Shown here: positions 35,725 through 53,184 of the stretch, one piece after another | How the letters are laid out: every line of letters begins with the position of its first letter | How positions within the stretch are numbered: position 1 is the first letter of the stretch | Assembly (NCBI GenBank): GCA_041984235.1 | Contig: JBHIYN010000021.1 | Location: 28,274-92,273, forward strand | DNA: 64,000 nt | Origin: JBHIYN01 sp041984235 | GTDB taxonomy: Bacteria; Pseudomonadota; Gammaproteobacteria; Ga0077536 | Direction: 5' to 3' | Made by a program: the position numbers and the translations under genes | The notes under the pieces: generated by a model | Told to the model about the DNA's origin: nothing | What the model saw: the letters and a program-made list of their open reading frames with translations, nothing else | Database searches by the model: none

Positions 35725-36546
35725 ATGAACGATCTCGCCCGCGTCATCGACGAGGCTTTCGAAAACCGTAACGACTTCGACGCCGATTCCGCCACTGCCG
35801 AGCTGCGCGATGCGGTCGACGAATGTCTGCGTCGCCTCGACGACGGCTCACTGCGGGTCGCCGAACCCACCGCCTCCGGCTGGCAGGTCAACGAGTGGGC
35901 CAAGAAAGCGGTACTGCTGTCGTTCAAGCTCTCCGGCAACGTGGTGATCCCCGGCGGACACCAGAATTACTTCGACAAGGTCGCACTCAAGTTCGCCGAC
36001 ATGCCGCAGGACGCGTTCGAGCAAATCGGCGCGCGCGTCGTGCCGCCGGCCACCGTGCGCCGCGGCTGCTACATCGCGCCCAACGTGGTGCTCATGCCGA
36101 GCTACGTCAACATCGGCGCCTATGTCGATTCCGGCACCATGGTCGACACCTGGGCGACGGTCGGCTCCTGCGCACAAATTGGCAAGAACGTGCACCTGTC
36201 GGGCGGTGTCGGCATCGGCGGCGTGCTCGAGCCGCTGCAGGCCGCGCCGACCATCATCGAGGACAACTGCTTCATCGGCGCCCGCTCGGAGGTCGTCGAA
36301 GGCGTCATCGTCGGCGCCGGCTCGGTTATCTCGATGGGCGTCTACATCGGCCAGAGCACAAGGATCTACGATCGCGCGAGCGGCGAGGTCAGCTACGGCC
36401 GCGTCCCCCCGGGCTCGGTCGTCGTCTCCGGCAACCTGCCGGCCAAAGACGGCAGTCACAGCCTCTACTGCGCGGTCATCGTCAAGCGCGTCGACGAGAA
36501 GACCCGCAGCAAGGTCGGCATCAACGAGCTCCTGCGCGACGTTTGA
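35725..36546 (+). CDS. dapD: 2,3,4,5-tetrahydropyridine-2,6-dicarboxylate N-succinyltransferase
   Basis: DapD (273 aa) succinylates tetrahydrodipicolinate. A left-handed beta helix is visible as hexapeptide repeats from about residue 100 ([19 protein letters not shown], then [18 protein letters not shown]). The ATG at 35725 lies 8 nt after GGAG; the longer frame upstream overlaps dapC. It is the last gene before the 610-bp repeat block. Downstream dapE is absent. Confidence 0.96.
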   Translation: MNDLARVIDEAFENRNDFDADSATAELRDAVDECLRRLDDGSLRVAEPTASGWQVNEWAKKAVLLSFKLSGNVVIPGGHQNYFDKVALKFADMPQDAFEQIGARVVPPATVRRGCYIAPNVVLMPSYVNIGAYVDSGTMVDTWATVGSCAQIGKNVHLSGGVGIGGVLEPLQAAPTIIEDNCFIGARSEVVEGVIVGAGSVISMGVYIGQSTRIYDRASGEVSYGRVPPGSVVVSGNLPAKDGSHSLYCAVIVKRVDEKTRSKVGINELLRDV

Positions 36547-36575
36547 CGATATGGACTTCTGAGGCCGTGCAGTGT

Positions 36576-36976
36576 GCGGCGGCCGGAAGTCTGCCTCCGC
36601 TACCGTGCTACCGGCCATCCATGGCCGTCCGCACTGCGCTCGCGCTTCGCCTGTGCCTCGAATCCGCCTGATTCGCCTGCACAGCGTGACTGGAAGCGTG
36701 CAGGCGCAAGTCACGCGAGCGACGGACTGGCCGTAGCCAATTCAAGCGAGTATGGCGCAGCGGATGCGCGCTTCCAGTCGCGCCCGAAGGGAACCCGTCC
36801 CGCGCACCGCTGCTGTGTTGCCGTCCCTTGACAGGGCACCACCCTGCCGGCGGGAACGGCGCCTTGCAGCACCGCGCGGCACGGGTTCTGAGCACGCGAA
36901 TCAGGCGGATTCGAGGCACTGCCCTCCCTGGCCCGCTTGCGCTCGACGCCCGCTCCGGCAGACTTCCGACCGCCGC
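36576..36976. repeat. Composite block of nested inverted repeats (non-coding)
   Basis: The outer arms 36576-36595 and 36957-36976 match at 19 of 20 bases. The next pair, 36653-36676 and 36896-36919, is a perfect 24-bp inverted repeat. Inside are two further dyads: 36685-36702 with 36765-36782 (16 of 18) and 36791-36805 with 36874-36888 (14 of 15). Base pairing gives a multi-branched structure. A small CGGCCAT-CC-ATGGCCG hairpin lies at 36612-36627. No supported gene is present; short open frames here look like chance. The two outer arms with unequal inner spacing look like two inverted copies of one dispersed element. Confidence 0.75.
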
Positions 36977-37013
36977 TTTCAGACGCCGTATTCGGGTGGA
37001 CCAGAATTATGGC

Positions 37014-37158
37014 GAAAACCGCCGGCACGGCGAGCGAGCAGGTCCGCTGGCAAGGCGCGGGGCTCTCGAGGAGCGCAGCCTACATCAGTAGGTGAGCACC
37101 GGAGAGAGTCCCGTAACGCCGCCAGCGTGGCCGCGCAGCCGCGCTGCTCGCGGTTTTC
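37014..37158. repeat. Second long imperfect inverted repeat abutting glmM
   Basis: GAAAACCGC (37014-37022) pairs with GCGGTTTTC (37150-37158). GCTGGC/GCCAGC (37046-37051 and 37121-37126) and CCTAC/GTAGG (37079-37083 and 37088-37092) are nested within, around a 4-nt loop. The right arm runs into the glmM stop codon. It may end convergent transcription of dapD and glmM, or be a dispersed intergenic element. Confidence 0.6.
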
Positions 37159-38518
37159 AGGCTGCTTCCTGTGCCGCCCCGGCGACCACTTCGGCGAGAT
37201 CGTTGGCGAGCTTTTCGACCAGCTCGAGGTCACGCCCCTCGACCATTACACGAATGACGGGCTCGGTGCCGGAGGCGCGCAACAATACGCGCCCGCTGTC
37301 GCCGAGGCGCTGCTCGGTCGCGGCCACCGCCTGCTGCACCGCCGGCAGCGTCATGACGTCGGTCTTCTGCTCCATGCGCACGTTGACCAGCGTCTGCGGG
37401 TACTTGCTCATGCCGCGCTTGAGGTCGGCCAGGCCGATACCGCCGTTGGCCATCGCCTCCAGCACCTGCAGGGCGGAGATGATGCCGTCGCCGGTCGTGG
37501 TCAGGTCGAGACAGATGATGTGGCCGGAGGATTCCCCGCCCAGCGTCCAGCCGCCGTTACGCAGCATCTCCATGATGTAGCGATCACCGACCCGCGCACG
37601 CTCGAAGCCGAGGCCCAGCGTGCGCACGGCCTGCTCCAGGCCGAGGTTGCTCATCTGCGTGCCGACCACGCTGCCACTCAGTGCACCGGCGTTCTGCCGC
37701 CGCCGGGCAATGATGAAGGTGAGCTCATCACCGTCGACCACCTCGCCCTCGGCATCGACCATGATGAGACGGTCGCCGTCACCGTCGAGCGCGATGCCGA
37801 CGTCCGCCGCGTTCTTGCGCACCGCCTCCTGCAGCGCCGCGGGCTCGGTCGCGCCGCAGGCATCGTTGATGTTGAAACCGTCCGGCGTGCTGCCCAGCGT
37901 CGTCACCTTCGCCCCCAGCTCGGCGAAGACCGCCGGCGCCACGTGGTAGGTCGCACCGTGCGCGCAGTCGACGACCACTTTCAGCCCGGCGAGATTGAGA
38001 CTGGAGCGCACCGTGCTCTTGCAGAACTCGATGTAGCGGCCGGCGGCGTCCTCGATGCGGCGGGCCTTGCCCAGCTCGCGCGAGACGACGGTCTCCATCG
38101 GCTTGTCCAGCTCGGCCTCGATCTCGAGCTCGATGTCGTCCGCCAGCTTGGTGCCGTCGTGCGAGAAGAACTTGATGCCGTTGTCATCGAATGGGTTGTG
38201 CGACGCGCTGATGACGATCCCGGCCTTGGCGTTGAAGGTCCGCGTGAGGTAAGCGATACCGGGCGTCGGCATCGGGCCCAGCAGGTGGATGTCGATGCCG
38301 GCCGCGGACAGGCCTGCCTCCAGCGCCGACTCGAACATGTAGCCGGACACCCGCGTGTCCTTGCCGATCAGCACCTTGCGTTGTCCCGGCGCGCGCGCGC
38401 TGAGCACGCGTCCGGCGGCCCAGCCGAGCTTCATCACGAAATCCGGCGTGATTGGCGCCTGTCCGACGGTGCCTCTGATGCCGTCGGTTCCAAAATACCT
38501 GCGTTGGCTTTCGCTCAT
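37157..38518 (-). CDS. glmM: Phosphoglucosamine mutase
   Basis: GlmM (453 aa) converts glucosamine-6-P to glucosamine-1-P for UDP-GlcNAc. [12 protein letters not shown] starts the fold, [16 protein letters not shown] holds the phosphoserine, [11 protein letters not shown] binds Mg, and [16 protein letters not shown] binds phosphate. The usual folP between ftsH and glmM is missing; only 108 bp separate them. Its stop lies in the repeat described at 37014-37158. Confidence 0.97.
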   Translation of the reverse strand: MSESQRRYFGTDGIRGTVGQAPITPDFVMKLGWAAGRVLSARAPGQRKVLIGKDTRVSGYMFESALEAGLSAAGIDIHLLGPMPTPGIAYLTRTFNAKAGIVISASHNPFDDNGIKFFSHDGTKLADDIELEIEAELDKPMETVVSRELGKARRIEDAAGRYIEFCKSTVRSSLNLAGLKVVVDCAHGATYHVAPAVFAELGAKVTTLGSTPDGFNINDACGATEPAALQEAVRKNAADVGIALDGDGDRLIMVDAEGEVVDGDELTFIIARRRQNAGALSGSVVGTQMSNLGLEQAVRTLGLGFERARVGDRYIMEMLRNGGWTLGGESSGHIICLDLTTTGDGIISALQVLEAMANGGIGLADLKRGMSKYPQTLVNVRMEQKTDVMTLPAVQQAVAATEQRLGDSGRVLLRASGTEPVIRVMVEGRDLELVEKLANDLAEVVAGAAQEAA

Positions 38519-38626
38519 GATTCGGCCCCCGGAGCGTCACTGGTTCTGGTCAGGCCGGCGGCGCCCCGCGCGCGACCAGTGCCGTGCCTCTTCCTGCACC
38601 CGCTCCCGCGGACCTGTCGGGCGGGA

Positions 38627-40552
<1,926 letters not shown>

Positions 40553-40634
40553 AAGCTACTCTTCAAACACTGCCGTCAGGTGGCTGCCGGGCTCGCCTTC
40601 CCCGCTCGCCGAGGCCACGCTTGCAGCGAAAAAA

Positions 40635-41255
40635 CTATATAACAAATCCCCGGGCCACGACATAAAACTCGCGTGAGCGCGCCCGCGAGGCATCGGGTTT
40701 GCGACGCTGGACCGAGTCGAACCGGCCGCGCAACTGCTCGACGAAGGCGTCGGTCTCCCCGTACCTGAACAGTTTTACGAGCAGGGCGCCGCCGGGGTTC
40801 AGAAAGGACTGCGCGAAATCGAATGCGGTCCCGGCGAGCTCGCTTGCCGCGGCCTCGTCGCGGATGGCGTTACCACTGATATTGGGTGCCATGTCGGACA
40901 TTACAAGGTCGACTTTCGCCCCGCCCAGGGCCTCCGCCACCTGCTGCTGCACCTCCGGCTCGCGGCAATCGCCGCAAATCAGGGTAGCGCCCGCCACGGG
41001 CTCCATCTTTAGTACGTCCAGGGCGACAACAGTTCCGCGCGGACCGACCAGCTCGACCGCGGCCTGGGTCCAGCCGCCCGGCGCGGCGCCGAGATCGATG
41101 ACCCGGGCGCCCGGCCGCAGCAGGCGCTCGCGCCGGACCAGCTCGAGCAGCTTGTACGCGGCCCGCGAACGGTAGCCCTCGCGGCGCGACTGCCTGACGT
41201 AGGGGTCGCGTGCCTGGCGCTCGAGCCAGCGGTTACTCGAGCCGCGACGCGCCAC
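40635..41255 (-). CDS. rlmE: 23S rRNA (uridine-2'-O)-methyltransferase
   Basis: RlmE/FtsJ (206 aa) methylates U2552 of 23S rRNA. The SAM site reads VIDLGAAPGGWTQAA, and SDMAPNISG plus the KLFRYGE segment give the K-D-K-E catalytic set. It starts with GTG, 2 bp after the greA stop. The rlmE-ftsH neighbourhood is conserved; the small yhbY gene usually between greA and rlmE is absent. Confidence 0.96.
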   Translation of the reverse strand: MARRGSSNRWLERQARDPYVRQSRREGYRSRAAYKLLELVRRERLLRPGARVIDLGAAPGGWTQAAVELVGPRGTVVALDVLKMEPVAGATLICGDCREPEVQQQVAEALGGAKVDLVMSDMAPNISGNAIRDEAAASELAGTAFDFAQSFLNPGGALLVKLFRYGETDAFVEQLRGRFDSVQRRKPDASRARSREFYVVARGFVI

Positions 41256-41257
41256 CG

Positions 41258-41730
41258 TTACTCGTAGCGGACGGCGAGGATCTCGTACTCGAGCGTCCCG
41301 CCGGGGGCGTCGACCACCGCCGTATCACCTTCGGACCGGCCGATCATGGCGCGCGCCACCGGCGAATTGACCGACACCAGGCCGGCCTTGATGTCGGCCT
41401 CGTCCTCACCCACGATGCGGTAGGTAACCTCGTCGTCATTCTCGAGGTTGCACAGCTCCACCGTCGCGCCGAACACCACCTTGCCGCCGGCGTCGATACG
41501 CGTGACGTCGATGATCTCGGCGTTCGACAGCTTGCCTTCGATCTCGTTGATGCGGCCCTCGTTGAAGCTCTGCTGCTCACGCGCGGCGTGATACTCGGCA
41601 TTTTCCTTGAGGTCGCCGTGCGCGCGCGCCTCGGCGATGGCCGCCGTGATGCGCGGCCGATCCTCGGTCTTGCGCCGCTGCAGCTCCTCGCGCAGGCGCT
41701 CCGCGCCGCGCGCGGTCATGGGCGTCTTGT

Positions 41731-41734
<4 letters not shown>
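41258..41734 (-). CDS. greA: Transcription elongation factor GreA
   Basis: GreA (158 aa) rescues backtracked RNA polymerase. The N-terminal coiled coil has [20 protein letters not shown] with the two acidic tip residues (D and E) that enter the secondary channel, and the C-terminal FKBP-like domain follows. Its ATG overlaps the carB stop (ATGA), so the two are translationally coupled. Confidence 0.97.
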
Positions 41735-44949
<3,215 letters not shown>

Positions 44950-44956
44950 GGCGGGA

Positions 44957-46096
44957 TCAGGCGCGTGCGGCGTCCATGAGCTCGATGAAGTGATCGAACA
45001 GCGGCTGCACGTCGTGCGGACCGGGGCTGGCCTCGGGATGGCCCTGGAAGCTGAAGGCCGGCTTGTCGCGGTGGCGTATGCCCTGCAGGGTGCCGTCGAA
45101 CAGCGACACGTGGGTGGCTTCGAGCGATTTCGGCAGCGACGACTCGTCGACCGCGAAGCCGTGATTCTGACTGGTGATCAGCACGCGGCCGCTGGCGAGG
45201 TCCTTGACCGGGTGGTTGGCGCCGTGGTGGCCGAACTTCATCTTCAGCGTGCGCGCGCCGCAGGCCAGGGCCAGCAACTGGTGTCCGAGGCAGATCCCGA
45301 ACAGCGGCATGCCGGCTTCCAGCAGCTCGCGGATGGCGGCGATGGCATAGGTACACGGCTCCGGATCGCCCGGCCCGTTGGACAGGAACACGCCGTCCGG
45401 GCGCCGCGCCAGCACCTCGGCGGCCGGTGTCGTCGCCGGCACGACCTCGATCGCGCAGCCGCGCTCTGCGAGCAGGCGCAGGATGTTGTGCTTGACGCCG
45501 AAATCGTAGGCGACCACCTGCAAGCGCGCCGGCGGTGGCTGGCCGTAGGCGTCATTGGCGATGCGCCAGCAGCCGTCCGACCACGCGTAGGCGGCCACCG
45601 TGGTCACCTCGCGCGCGAGATCCGCGCCCTGCAGGCCGGGGCAGGCGCGCGCCTCGGCGAGCGCCGCGTCGGCGTCGCTGCCGGCCGCGATGCAGCCGTT
45701 CTGGGCGCCATGCTCGCGCAGGATACGGGTCAGGCGGCGCGTGTCGATGTCGGCAATGGCGACGACCCCGTTGTCGCGCAGGTAGCCGCCGAGGGTGCCG
45801 CTGGCGCGCCAGTTGCTGGCGACCATGGCCGAATCGCGCACGATGAGGCCGGCCGCCTGCGGCCGCCCGGACTCGACGTCGAGCCCGTTGACCCCGGTGT
45901 TGCCGATGTGCGGGTAGGTCAGGGTGACCAGTTGCCGGGCGTAGGAGGGGTCGCTGAGGATCTCCTGGTAGCCCGTCATGGCGGTGTTGAACACGACCTC
46001 GCCGGCGCTGGAGCCGTCAATGCCGATCGAGCGGCCCTCGAAAACCGTCCCGTCGGCCAGCGCTAGTACAGCAGAATCGTCCACGGTCCCTTCCAT
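44957..46096 (-). CDS. carA: Carbamoyl-phosphate synthase small chain
   Basis: CarA (379 aa) supplies ammonia from glutamine. The glutaminase triad is visible: [13 protein letters not shown] (Cys) and [13 protein letters not shown] (His, Glu). N-terminal [13 protein letters not shown] and [16 protein letters not shown] are typical. The frame is open further upstream, but the ATG at 46096 matches the family start and lies 52 bp after a TACAAT box. Confidence 0.96.
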   Translation of the reverse strand: MEGTVDDSAVLALADGTVFEGRSIGIDGSSAGEVVFNTAMTGYQEILSDPSYARQLVTLTYPHIGNTGVNGLDVESGRPQAAGLIVRDSAMVASNWRASGTLGGYLRDNGVVAIADIDTRRLTRILREHGAQNGCIAAGSDADAALAEARACPGLQGADLAREVTTVAAYAWSDGCWRIANDAYGQPPPARLQVVAYDFGVKHNILRLLAERGCAIEVVPATTPAAEVLARRPDGVFLSNGPGDPEPCTYAIAAIRELLEAGMPLFGICLGHQLLALACGARTLKMKFGHHGANHPVKDLASGRVLITSQNHGFAVDESSLPKSLEATHVSLFDGTLQGIRHRDKPAFSFQGHPEASPGPHDVQPLFDHFIELMDAARA

Positions 46097-46147
46097 ACAC
46101 AACAAAGCGGGACACAGCCCGCCGGCTGCTCCCGCTCGATGCGCGGC

Positions 46148-46153
46148 ATTGTA
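46148..46153 (-). promoter_or_regulatory. Probable -10 box of carAB
   Basis: TACAAT on the minus strand, 52 bp before carA and 35 bp after the oxidoreductase stop. The best upstream match for a -35 (TTGCCG) is only 13 nt away, so the promoter would need an activator or a weak -35 such as TTTTCT at normal spacing. Confidence 0.35.
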
Positions 46154-46187
46154 CTTGACCGCTTCCCGGCAAGAAAAGACCGCGCGC

Positions 46188-47159
46188 TCAGCGGGCGTCC
46201 GGGATGCTGGCGCGGGTCGCGCGGTGGCGGTTGATGCGGTGGGAAATGTCGATGGCCAGCGCCAGGGCGCGCTTGCCGTCCTCGCCGGTAACCCGCGGCA
46301 CGGCGCCGCTGCGGACCGACTCGATGAACGAGGCAATCTCCTCCATCAGCACGTCGCGGCTGCCGACGGCCTCGGTCTCGAAGGTCACCGCGTTGACATC
46401 CTCGTGCTCGCGGCCATCCGCCACCGTACCGATGTGCAGCTCGTGGTTCATGTAGTCGATGGCCACGTAGCGGCCGTCCTCGTACACCTTCATGGTGCGC
46501 GCCGGCTCGTTCGACACGCGGCTGGCGGCGAGCTCGGCGACGCTGCCGTTGGCGAACTCGATGCGCGCGTGGGCGATGTCGATGTCGGCGGTGACCACCG
46601 CCGTGCCGGTCGCGTGGATCGCCGCCACCGGGCTCGCGATCATGCTGAGCACGATGTCGATGTCGTGGATCATGAGATCGAGCACCACGTCGACCTCGGT
46701 GCCGCGCTTCTTGTAGGCGGCGAAACGCTGCGCCTCGATCAGGCGCGGCGCGCGCACCTCGCGCCGCAGCGCGACCACCACCGGGTTGAAGCGCTCCAGG
46801 TGCCCGACCTGCAGCACCAGCCCGGCCGCGCCGGCCTGTTCGATCAGGGTCTCGGCCTCGGCCACGCGCTCGGTCACCGGTTTCTCGACCAGTGTGTGCA
46901 CGCCAGCCGCCAGGCAATCGCGCGCGATACGGAAATGGTACGCCGGCGGCACCACGATCGAGACCAGGTCCAGCTCGGGCAGGACGCTGCGGTAGTCGGT
47001 GACCGCGCGGGTCGCATACTTCTCGGCAATCTCGCCGGCCCGGGCGCCATCGCTGTCGACCACGCAGTGCAGGTCGACGTCGGGGTGCAGGGAGTACTTC
47101 TGGGCGTGGAAATTTCCGAGGTAGCCGACACCGATGACGGCCGCGCGAAGCTTGTGCAT
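46188..47159 (-). CDS. Gfo/Idh/MocA family oxidoreductase
   Basis: A 323-aa NAD(P)-dependent oxidoreductase. The Rossmann start is [17 protein letters not shown], and TLVEKPVT carries the catalytic Lys of the EKP motif. A C-terminal substrate domain follows ([26 protein letters not shown], with the conserved His-Asp). Substrate is likely a sugar or sugar nucleotide but unknown. It sits between dapB and carA, which are neighbours in many gammaproteobacteria, so it is an insertion relative to that order. Confidence 0.88.
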   Translation of the reverse strand: MHKLRAAVIGVGYLGNFHAQKYSLHPDVDLHCVVDSDGARAGEIAEKYATRAVTDYRSVLPELDLVSIVVPPAYHFRIARDCLAAGVHTLVEKPVTERVAEAETLIEQAGAAGLVLQVGHLERFNPVVVALRREVRAPRLIEAQRFAAYKKRGTEVDVVLDLMIHDIDIVLSMIASPVAAIHATGTAVVTADIDIAHARIEFANGSVAELAASRVSNEPARTMKVYEDGRYVAIDYMNHELHIGTVADGREHEDVNAVTFETEAVGSRDVLMEEIASFIESVRSGAVPRVTGEDGKRALALAIDISHRINRHRATRASIPDAR

Positions 47160-47252
47160 CAGTTCCGTCCCGTATTCGCGGACGACGCCCGCGTGCCCCC
47201 GGAATGTCCGGCGCCAGTATAGCCCAACGGCGGCGCCGGTTCGCGCCGCGGC

Positions 47253-49218
<1,966 letters not shown>

Positions 49219-49246
49219 GGATTCCCCGGATCGGGCCCTACCCCAC

Positions 49247-49284
49247 AAAACCGAAGCCCGGAAAGGCGTTCAGCCTGACCGGGC
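49247..49284 (-). terminator. Hairpin with T-run between dnaK and dnaJ
   Basis: On the minus strand GCCCGG-TC-AGGC pairs with GCCT-TT-CCGGGC (49279-49284 with 49256-49261), followed by TTCGGTTTT. It may partly terminate transcription after dnaK, lowering dnaJ relative to dnaK. The T-run is interrupted, so full termination is not expected. Confidence 0.4.
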
Positions 49285-49309
49285 CCGGGTTCGAATCAAC
49301 GAACGGTGT

Positions 49310-51244
<1,935 letters not shown>

Positions 51245-51308
51245 GTTTCGCCTCTGCTGTATCGCTTGATTTCGTGAGGCGCGCTGCGGCGCCCTTGGTT
51301 ATTCCGTC

Positions 51309-51336
51309 AGGTGGGGCCGCGCCGGCCCAATTCAAG
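51309..51336 (-). promoter_or_regulatory. Sigma-32-type promoter for dnaK-dnaJ
   Basis: CTTGAA (51331-51336) and CCCCACCT (51309-51316) on the minus strand, 14 nt apart, 64 bp before the dnaK start. The -10 differs from CCCCATNT by one base. The spacing equals that of the promoter before grpE. Confidence 0.55.
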
Positions 51337-51342
51337 CGCCCG

Positions 51343-51888
51343 TCAGTCGGACGCCGCGCGCGCGACCACCACCAGCGCCGGCCGCACCAGGCGGTCGTTG
51401 AGCGCGTAGCCCTTCTGCATCACCCGCAGCACCGTGCCGGGCTCGGCCTCGACCGATTCCTCGGTGCTCATGGCCTGGTGGAACTCGGGATCGAAGCGCT
51501 CGCCGGCCGGGTCGAGCACCTTCACGCTGAGCTTGTCGAAGAAATCGCCGAACATCTTCGCCGTCAGCGCCATGCCCTCGCGCAGCGAGTCGATGTCGCT
51601 GGTGCTGCCGGCCGCGTCCAGGCCCAGGTCCATGCTGTCCTTGACCGGCAGCAGCTCCTGCAGCAGACGCTCCTGGCCGTACTTGTGCGCCGCCTCGACG
51701 TCGCGCTCGGCGCGCTTGCGCACGTTGTCCATCTCCGCGCGCAGGCGCAGCAGCTCGTCCCTGAGACCACCGATCTCGGCGTTGAGGCGTTCGATCTCGC
51801 CCGCCTCCGGCTGCTCCTCGACGCTCGCGTCGGCACCGGCTTCGGTGGCCGCGGCGTTCTCGATCTCGGCTTCGCGTTCTTCGTTCAC
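51343..51888 (-). CDS. grpE: Nucleotide exchange factor GrpE
   Basis: GrpE (181 aa): an N-terminal acidic tail, a long coiled coil (about 30-80, LNAEIGGLRDELLRLRAEMDNVRKR) and the C-terminal beta wing (FDPEFHQAMSTEE ... VLRVMQKGYALNDRLVRPALVVVA). It releases ADP from DnaK. The start is GTG at 51888, preceded by a GAGAGAGAG ribosome site. Confidence 0.97.
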   Translation of the reverse strand: MNEEREAEIENAAATEAGADASVEEQPEAGEIERLNAEIGGLRDELLRLRAEMDNVRKRAERDVEAAHKYGQERLLQELLPVKDSMDLGLDAAGSTSDIDSLREGMALTAKMFGDFFDKLSVKVLDPAGERFDPEFHQAMSTEESVEAEPGTVLRVMQKGYALNDRLVRPALVVVARAASD

Positions 51889-51961
51889 TCGCTCTCTCTC
51901 AGCTTGTATGACTTGGCAATAGCGCGCCGAGGCGCGCAGCCGCGCGCCGCCGGCGAGCTTG

Positions 51962-51989
51962 AAATGGGGGTCAGTTCTTGGAATTCAAG
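51962..51989 (-). promoter_or_regulatory. Sigma-32-type promoter for grpE-dnaK-dnaJ
   Basis: CTTGAA (51984-51989) lies in the last codons of hrcA and CCCCATTT (51962-51969) lies just after its stop, with 14 nt between. Both are near-perfect matches to the heat-shock consensus CTTGAAA and CCCCATNT. The start of grpE is 74 bp downstream. Confidence 0.75.
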
Positions 51990-53023
51990 GCCGAGCTCAG
52001 CATCCGTGCAGTGAGGTCGACGATGGGGATGACGCGCTCGTAGGCCATGCGGGTGGGGCCGATGACGCCGAGCACGCCGAGGGTGCGGTTGTCGTCCTTG
52101 TAGGTCGAGGTGACCACGCTGCAGTCGTCGAGGACCTCGTAGCCGGATTCCTCGCCGATGAAGATCTGCACCCCGCTGGCGTTCAGCGCCTGGTCGAGCA
52201 GGTGCAGGATGTCGCGTTTCTGGTTGAACGCCTCGAACAGGTTGCGGAGCTTCTCGATATCCGATAGCTCGTTGATTTCCATCAGGTTTGTTTGGCCAGC
52301 GAGGACGTAATCCTTGTCGCTTTCGCGCTCGATGAAGACCTTCTGCGTCATCTCCACCACCAGCGACATGAGCTGGTTCATCTCCTCCCGGGTCGCCGCC
52401 ATCTCGTCGATCAGGCGCGCCTTCACGGCGTCGATGTCGCGCCCGGCGAAGGCCGAGGTGAGGTAGTTGGCCGCGGCAGTCAGCTCCGACTGGCCATAGA
52501 CCCGGTTGGTCTTGATGACCCGGTTCTCGACCTCCTTGTCATTGGTGACCAGGATGGCGAGCACGCGGTTGTCGTTCAGCGACAGGAATTCGACCTGGCG
52601 CAGCGCGCGCCGGTCGGTGACCGGGATCATGACCAGCCCGGCCAGGCGGGTGACGTCGGAGAGCAGGTGCGAGGTGCGGTCGAGCAGGCCCTGGATGTCG
52701 TCGTCGCTCTCGAGGCTGGACTCCATGCGCCGCACCTCGTCCGCACTCAGGTTGCGGAAGGTCACCATCTGGTCGACGAACAGGCGGTAGCCCTTGACCG
52801 TGGGTACGCGGCCGGCCGAGGTATGCGGCGACTTGACCAGCCCCATGTCCTCCAAGTCGGCCATCACGTTGCGGATGGTCGCCGGGCTCAGGTCGAGGCG
52901 GGCGTCGCGCGCCAGCGTGCGCGAGCCGACCGGCTGGCCATCGGCGATGTAGCGCTCGATCAGCAGCTTGAACAGGTACTGCGAACGCTCGCTCAGCTTG
53001 ATCTCGGAACTGCTCTTGTCCAT
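51971..53023 (-). CDS. hrcA: Heat-inducible transcription repressor HrcA
   Basis: HrcA (350 aa): N-terminal winged helix (LFKLLIERYIADGQPVGSRTLAR, then LSPATIRNVMADLEDMGLV), a dimerisation region and a GAF-like C-terminal domain (FIGEESGYEVLDDCSVVTSTY). It represses class I heat-shock genes by binding CIRCE. No clear CIRCE is found before grpE; a weak one is noted upstream of hrcA itself. Confidence 0.96.
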   Translation of the reverse strand: MDKSSSEIKLSERSQYLFKLLIERYIADGQPVGSRTLARDARLDLSPATIRNVMADLEDMGLVKSPHTSAGRVPTVKGYRLFVDQMVTFRNLSADEVRRMESSLESDDDIQGLLDRTSHLLSDVTRLAGLVMIPVTDRRALRQVEFLSLNDNRVLAILVTNDKEVENRVIKTNRVYGQSELTAAANYLTSAFAGRDIDAVKARLIDEMAATREEMNQLMSLVVEMTQKVFIERESDKDYVLAGQTNLMEINELSDIEKLRNLFEAFNQKRDILHLLDQALNASGVQIFIGEESGYEVLDDCSVVTSTYKDDNRTLGVLGVIGPTRMAYERVIPIVDLTARMLSSALNSKN

Positions 53024-53184
53024 GGCTCCAGAGGTTACCAGATGGGCGCAAGGAAAACGGCGTAGGATCCTGACCTGTCAGTGAAAACTACCATTGTGGC
53101 GAAGGCCGCGCAAAATCCCCGTTGCTCCGCCGAGACAGCGGATGCTAACGTGCCGGGAGCTTTTCCGCGAGGACCCCATCGACC

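Noticed and set aside
36979..37233. Short Arg/Pro-rich minus-strand frame over the second repeat
   Set aside because: Frame-shifted read of the glmM end and of the repeat; such peptides arise from dispersed repeats.
51889..51970. CIRCE element before grpE
   Set aside because: No TTAGCACTC-N9-GAGTGCTAA-like sequence; a sigma-32 promoter explains the region.
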